64,000 bases of DNA from Adineta ricciae (taxonomy: Eukaryota > Rotifera > Eurotatoria > Adinetida > Adinetidae). Location: positions 248,001-312,000 of the forward strand of contig CAJNOJ010000047.1 in assembly GCA_905250025.1 (NCBI GenBank). The letters are read 5' to 3'. Below, one piece after another: positions 59,967 to 64,000 of this stretch; positions within the stretch are counted from its first letter, which is position 1; each line of letters starts with the position of its first letter. Position numbers and translations under genes: made by a program. The notes under the pieces are model-generated. The model saw only the letters and a list, made by a program, of their open reading frames with translations. It was not told the DNA's origin and searched no databases.

Positions 59967-62900
59967 CTAACATTCAGTTCCGCGAACAATCGGTGATGTT
60001 ATTGTTTGGTATCTTTCTTGTTGTTGGACATTTGACGGTGTAGTATAAAGTTTTTGTACGGCATCTTGTCTTGATCTGACAAGACCGGTACGTATCGTTT
60101 CACCATTTGGTAGGAAAACAACATCGGCTTGACCTATACCGGAATCAGACGACGAGACGGGACGCTCATCGTATAACCAGGAGGAATTATCAGCTGACGG
60201 GTTATTTAAACGTGTGCGAGAATTTGATCGTGAACGTGGTTTTGGTAGTGGTAAGGGGGTTTTATCAAGATTTTCAATAGGTGAACGAAGAGAAGACAAT
60301 GTTGAATAGCGTGGTTTAGGTGGTGGTGGCCCATTGCGTTTAGATGATGATGGGACAAGAAAGGAGCCACTTTCAGACATGATATCGGTGGTAGTTGAAT
60401 AAACAGGTGACTCATCTCCTCCACCGCCGCCATCGACATCGTCATCATGTTCAGGGTTTCGTTTTGCGGTTGGTACAACCATCGTTGTTGGTGACAACGC
60501 TCCATAAGGATAGTCAATGATTGGATTTCCATAGAATTTATTATTCACGGTACGTGTTCGCGTTGGAATCGAATTTAGGCTACTGGTAACCGAATCTCGG
60601 TCGATATAATTGATATTACCGGCTTCTTGATGTTTTTGTTGGTGATAAGCAGACGACGACGGCGTCGACGATATCGGATGTGAATATTTACCATTACTAA
60701 GATGTGATGGAACATCATAAACAGTTCCATTCTAGAATTTAGGCATATGTTCTTCTATTGAACTAACTCGGATGTAACTAACCTGTTGAGAACGTTTTTC
60801 GTTTCCATTTGATACGAGATGAATGAGAGTATCGTCTAAAGGAAAGAAAAACAAGTCAAATTAGATCTTTGCTCTACATTTATCATCCGGAAAGCTATTG
60901 TAATGTGTTAATTAATATGGTCACAGGGGTATCAGCTACTGTTTTTATACTACATGATATCTTACCAGTCGTTTGCCTTAATGTTTCACTCTCGACCGGC
61001 GAATCTGAATATTCTATAAGAATACACGTATGAGTTCATTCTCATCAATGCTAATCTTCTATGGAAATATCTTTCTCAATTAAATCTTCGATGATCACTT
61101 ACTTTGCTTTTGATACATGTCATTTTTACTTGAGAATTTTGATCGACTATGACCACATGTGCCGCAAAGACAACAGAGGAAGAATAATAAAAGCACTGCA
61201 CCGAATATGCTGCACATAATCACCACATATCTTCGACTAAAGAATGGCGTTTCTTTGATTACTAGAAGAAAACTTTCAAATTTTTCTATTCGATATTCGA
61301 TTTCAATTTACTTGTCGGTTGATTCAATCGGATAACATATCCATGTGTATTAACCGGTAATGATCCATAACGATTAAATGCTGCTACTCGAAATTCCACA
61401 GGCTCGTGAAAATTCTCCAATGCAAATATGCACGATTTCGTTCGAGCGATTTCTTCGAACATCTTATGACTCGACTTATCATTATATTTGAACAATGTAC
61501 AAGCATAACCATCGTTATCACCTTGAGCGTAACTCTTCACACAATTAATCGTTATCGTTACGTTCGATGACGTGTCAATCGAACAATTTGTAATTGCATC
61601 GGGTATGCCTAGAAAAGAAAACAAAAGATGTTCATCAGGATCGTTTTCTTCTTATACATTTATCGATTATTGATGTTTTTAGTAATGATAATGACTCGTT
61701 GACAGCATAACTAATGACTAGCGAATGTTCTAATAATAGGTAAAGCTAGTTTGTTGATCGAAGGACGACTAGGACTTTTATTTTGATAAACATGAAAACC
61801 TTCGTATAAATTACACGGTTAAGAAGAGATTTTTCAATAGCTTCGAGTAGTGATTTACTCGGCATATTCAACAAACATGTTTTCCGGTTTTCCTCGTCAT
61901 TAATCTTCGATGACATCGAACAATAATGTCTGTAAATTTAGTCAAAAGGAAAGAAAAGAATAATTGATATTTTTCAATGACATTTTGCGCGTTGCTTATA
62001 TAGGTAGACGCCTTCAAAACATCTTCGCACTTAAAATGTGCACAAATTTGCATATATTTTTGTACGAAATGTATGATCAATGTCAAGTATTCCTGTTGAG
62101 TTAGTCAGGAAGATCATTGAAAATCAATATTTGCTAACCATTTATATTCAAATAGAGAATCGAAAATGGCATCGGAGAGTGAACAAATTCGAAATGAGCA
62201 ATTCTTCTTTGTCTTCTTGCCTTCTGAACATGTATTGATTACAGATTACGAAATCAACCTTTACGAACTCAATTAGTATTCCTCTTCTCTCACTGATAAA
62301 CAGATTGACTCTCTCTCTCTCTTTCTTTCCTTCTTTGTTCATATTTACCTCCATGAATAAGTTCGTAAGTGCATGTATCGAAGCCAATACTATTATTCGC
62401 AGTTACATTGAATGAGTGAAAATGCTCGATTGAAGTTGGCGTTATATCAAATGTATAAAATAAATCATTTTGATCACCATATGTGCGGCGCACGACTGAT
62501 GGTGATAAGCCATTGATTGAATAACGTATATAAGATGGATTAGCTCGTAAAACAGTACAATTGATCGTACGCGTTTGATTGATGCCGCAATAAATTTTCT
62601 TGAATTTTTCAACGACGACTGGTCGAACTGAAGAAAAAACAAACAGAAGTGCAAATAGTCATTGTTAATGAGAGAAGATTATGAATAAATCATAAGAGAT
62701 TTCTCATTAAAATTACATACATTCAATATAGAGCTGTTTAGTTGAGGAGAGGATAAGATTAGGATCCATTTGTTTCATATCAACATGGCAAGTGACATTT
62801 CTGCCATTGTCCGCTGATGTCAAGCCAATAATTCGATGAGCTTCATAAACAGTCGGTTTGAATTGATCGTTGATCATAGTCGGCGTTGGCGTATTGCTTG

Positions 62901-63807
62901 CTAAAGCCATGATTGTTGGTGTTGTACCGTTTTTATTCAGTGTAATCGACAGTGCCGGACGTGGAGAACCATCCGCCGCACAGACGATGTCTAACGGTTC
63001 ACCTTCGATCATCATTAAACAATTCGTATTGTCGACTCCGCAAAAATCGTTGTTGTATATGCGCGATGATGTATGTAAATTTGTTAAATGAACATGTTGG
63101 ACGGGCACTAAGAGTAGATCAAAGGGAAATGACTTAAGTATTTTCCACCACTCGAAACGTATTTGAATCTGATTAATTGACATGTTTTATGTTCACTAAC
63201 AAATCAATCTGATTGCTTATCTTCAATGAACTGACTATCAGATACCAGAATTTGCTCGATTGAGAACAAATTGGGTGTATAATAAGATATTTTTCTTGAA
63301 TGGGAAACAAAATTAAAAAAAAAGAATTACAATCGATGATATGCTATCGATGTATGATGCAACTTATATGTCAAATCAAGATATTTTCAAGTATAAATGA
63401 AAGGACAATGAAATTACATCATTGATAAGAAGATATCGTTTTTTTCTCGTATTAATGTAGTTTATCTTACCATATATTTGAAGCTTTTGCCATTCAGTAT
63501 CATCTTGTGGACATTTATATAGTCCACTATCACTGTCAACAACATCGTCGATGCGTAAAACACTTGTACCATATGGATTGGAATAGCGTTGATGTTTGGG
63601 AGGTTCGAGAATTGAGTTTTTCTTCCCATCCAAACTGCGATATTCATAAGCGTAAATGGATGTTGTACGATTGTCACATAATTCAGCTCGTCCACCACGC
63701 TTGACATAGATAGTCGTCGTCTGTTGACCAACGCTGAAGTTTATCGTCGATAGGGATAAAACGACAAGGAAAGTCAAAATATTCACTGACATCAGATCAT
63801 TATACAT
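59967..63807 (-). CDS. Ig/FN3 single-pass transmembrane receptor
   Basis: Multi-exon; ATG at 63807 (MYNDLMSVNILTFLVVLSLS, signal peptide), stop at 59967-59969. Ig-like domain 1 at 63.46-63.72 kb (AELCDNRT..DSGLYKCPQDD), Ig 2 at 62.7-63.1 kb (EPLDIVCAADGSPRPALSI..NGRNVTCHVD), Ig 3 at 62.36-62.63 kb (RTINCTVLRANP..FNVTANNSIGFDTCTYEL), FN3-like at 61.3-61.6 kb (FEEIARTKSCIFALENF..FRVAAFNRYGS). TM helix RYVVIMCSIFGAVLLLFFLC at 61.2 kb is followed by Cys-rich CCLCGTCG. The cytoplasmic tail holds PPPPKPRYS and PLPLPKPRSRS, likely SH3 ligands, and several Tyr residues. The layout recalls nephrin/Kirre-like adhesion proteins; orthology is not established. The intron at 61.6-62.35 kb (~740 nt) is unusually long for this window and contains a (CT)n tract. 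Confidence 0.85.
62308..62332. repeat. (CT)n tract in the long intron of the Ig/FN3 gene
   Basis: CT-dinucleotide run visible directly; similar runs lie in the HELQ intron near 25328-25343 and a (GT)n run near 1762-1782 in the FN3-gene intron. Confidence 0.8.
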
Positions 63808-64000
63808 AGTTCATCTACAAGAAAGGAGAATTCAATTTGATGCCTCGAACGGAAATGTAAATAGAGATGATGGATGTGTATTTGCTCAGAAAATGGATAG
63901 AATCGATAGTTAAAGAGTGTGTTTTTCATAGAAAAGATTGATTATGGGAGAGATAGTAAAATAGAGAGAGAGAGAAAGACGAGAAAAACGAGATGTTCTG

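Noticed and set aside
1-64000. Search for LTR elements, retroviral or Polinton parts, CRISPR arrays, rRNA and tRNA genes
   Set aside because: None recognised by eye; the genome type makes CRISPR irrelevant, and no long terminal repeats or capsid, polymerase or integrase motifs were seen.

Overview
The window is eukaryotic nuclear DNA: AT-rich, genes on both strands, coding sequence cut by many very short GT-AG introns (mostly 49-60 nt), and compact intergenic gaps. Gene content is animal (SPOP, HP1, TRPM, SEC24, aquarius, an Ig/FN3 receptor). Tiny introns, a Thr-linker plus FG-GAP surface protein, a TLDc protein and several intronless genes that look foreign together suggest a bdelloid rotifer (Adineta/Rotaria-like). 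That taxon is an inference from content; no single marker proves it.

Layout. 0-3.1 kb: 5' part of a multi-FN3 protein with a repetitive N-terminus (minus, runs off the left edge). 4.2-4.8 kb: mitochondrial SDHD (minus). 5.8-7.3 kb: SPOP (plus). 8.0-8.8 kb: HP1/CBX (minus). 9.2-9.5 kb: L-rhamnose mutarotase (minus). 9.85-10.7 kb: a U-box/TLDc fusion (minus). 11.7-12.3 kb: secreted single-EGF protein (minus). 14.2-17.6 kb: kelch/cytochrome b561 membrane protein (minus). 17.6-20.4 kb: long non-coding stretch rich in simple repeats. 20.4-21.1 kb: small single-pass membrane protein (minus). 21.9-24.3 kb: Arg/Glu-rich coiled-coil protein (plus). 24.6-28.4 kb: HELQ helicase (minus), divergent from an intronless ERG2-type sterol isomerase (28.7-29.4 kb, plus). 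29.4-32.9 kb: gene desert with a probable hAT-like MITE. 32.9-39.4 kb: an 1852-residue membrane protein made of three copies of an unfamiliar two-TM cysteine module followed by a seven-repeat FG-GAP propeller (plus). 40.1-45.7 kb: TRPM channel (minus). 45.9-46.65 kb: tandem pair of BAF genes (plus). 47.1-48.6 kb: intronless clan-CD caspase-fold protease-like gene (plus). 48.7-54.4 kb: aquarius/IBP160 (minus). 54.65-59.05 kb: SEC24 (minus). 59.97-63.8 kb: Ig/FN3 transmembrane receptor (minus).

The genes do not form one pathway. Most are housekeeping or signalling genes: chromatin and nuclear (CBX, BAF pair, SPOP), splicing (AQR), repair (HELQ), secretion (SEC24), respiration (SDHD) and ion entry (TRPM). 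The most unusual items are the triple-module/FG-GAP protein, the kelch-b561 fusion, the U-box-TLDc fusion, and three intronless candidates for horizontal acquisition (ERG2-like, clan-CD protease, RhaM). Exon boundaries were read by eye from splice signals, frame continuity and family conservation. For SDHD, SPOP, CBX, the EGF gene, the coiled-coil gene, both BAF genes and the FG-GAP gene the summed exon lengths are exact multiples of three.
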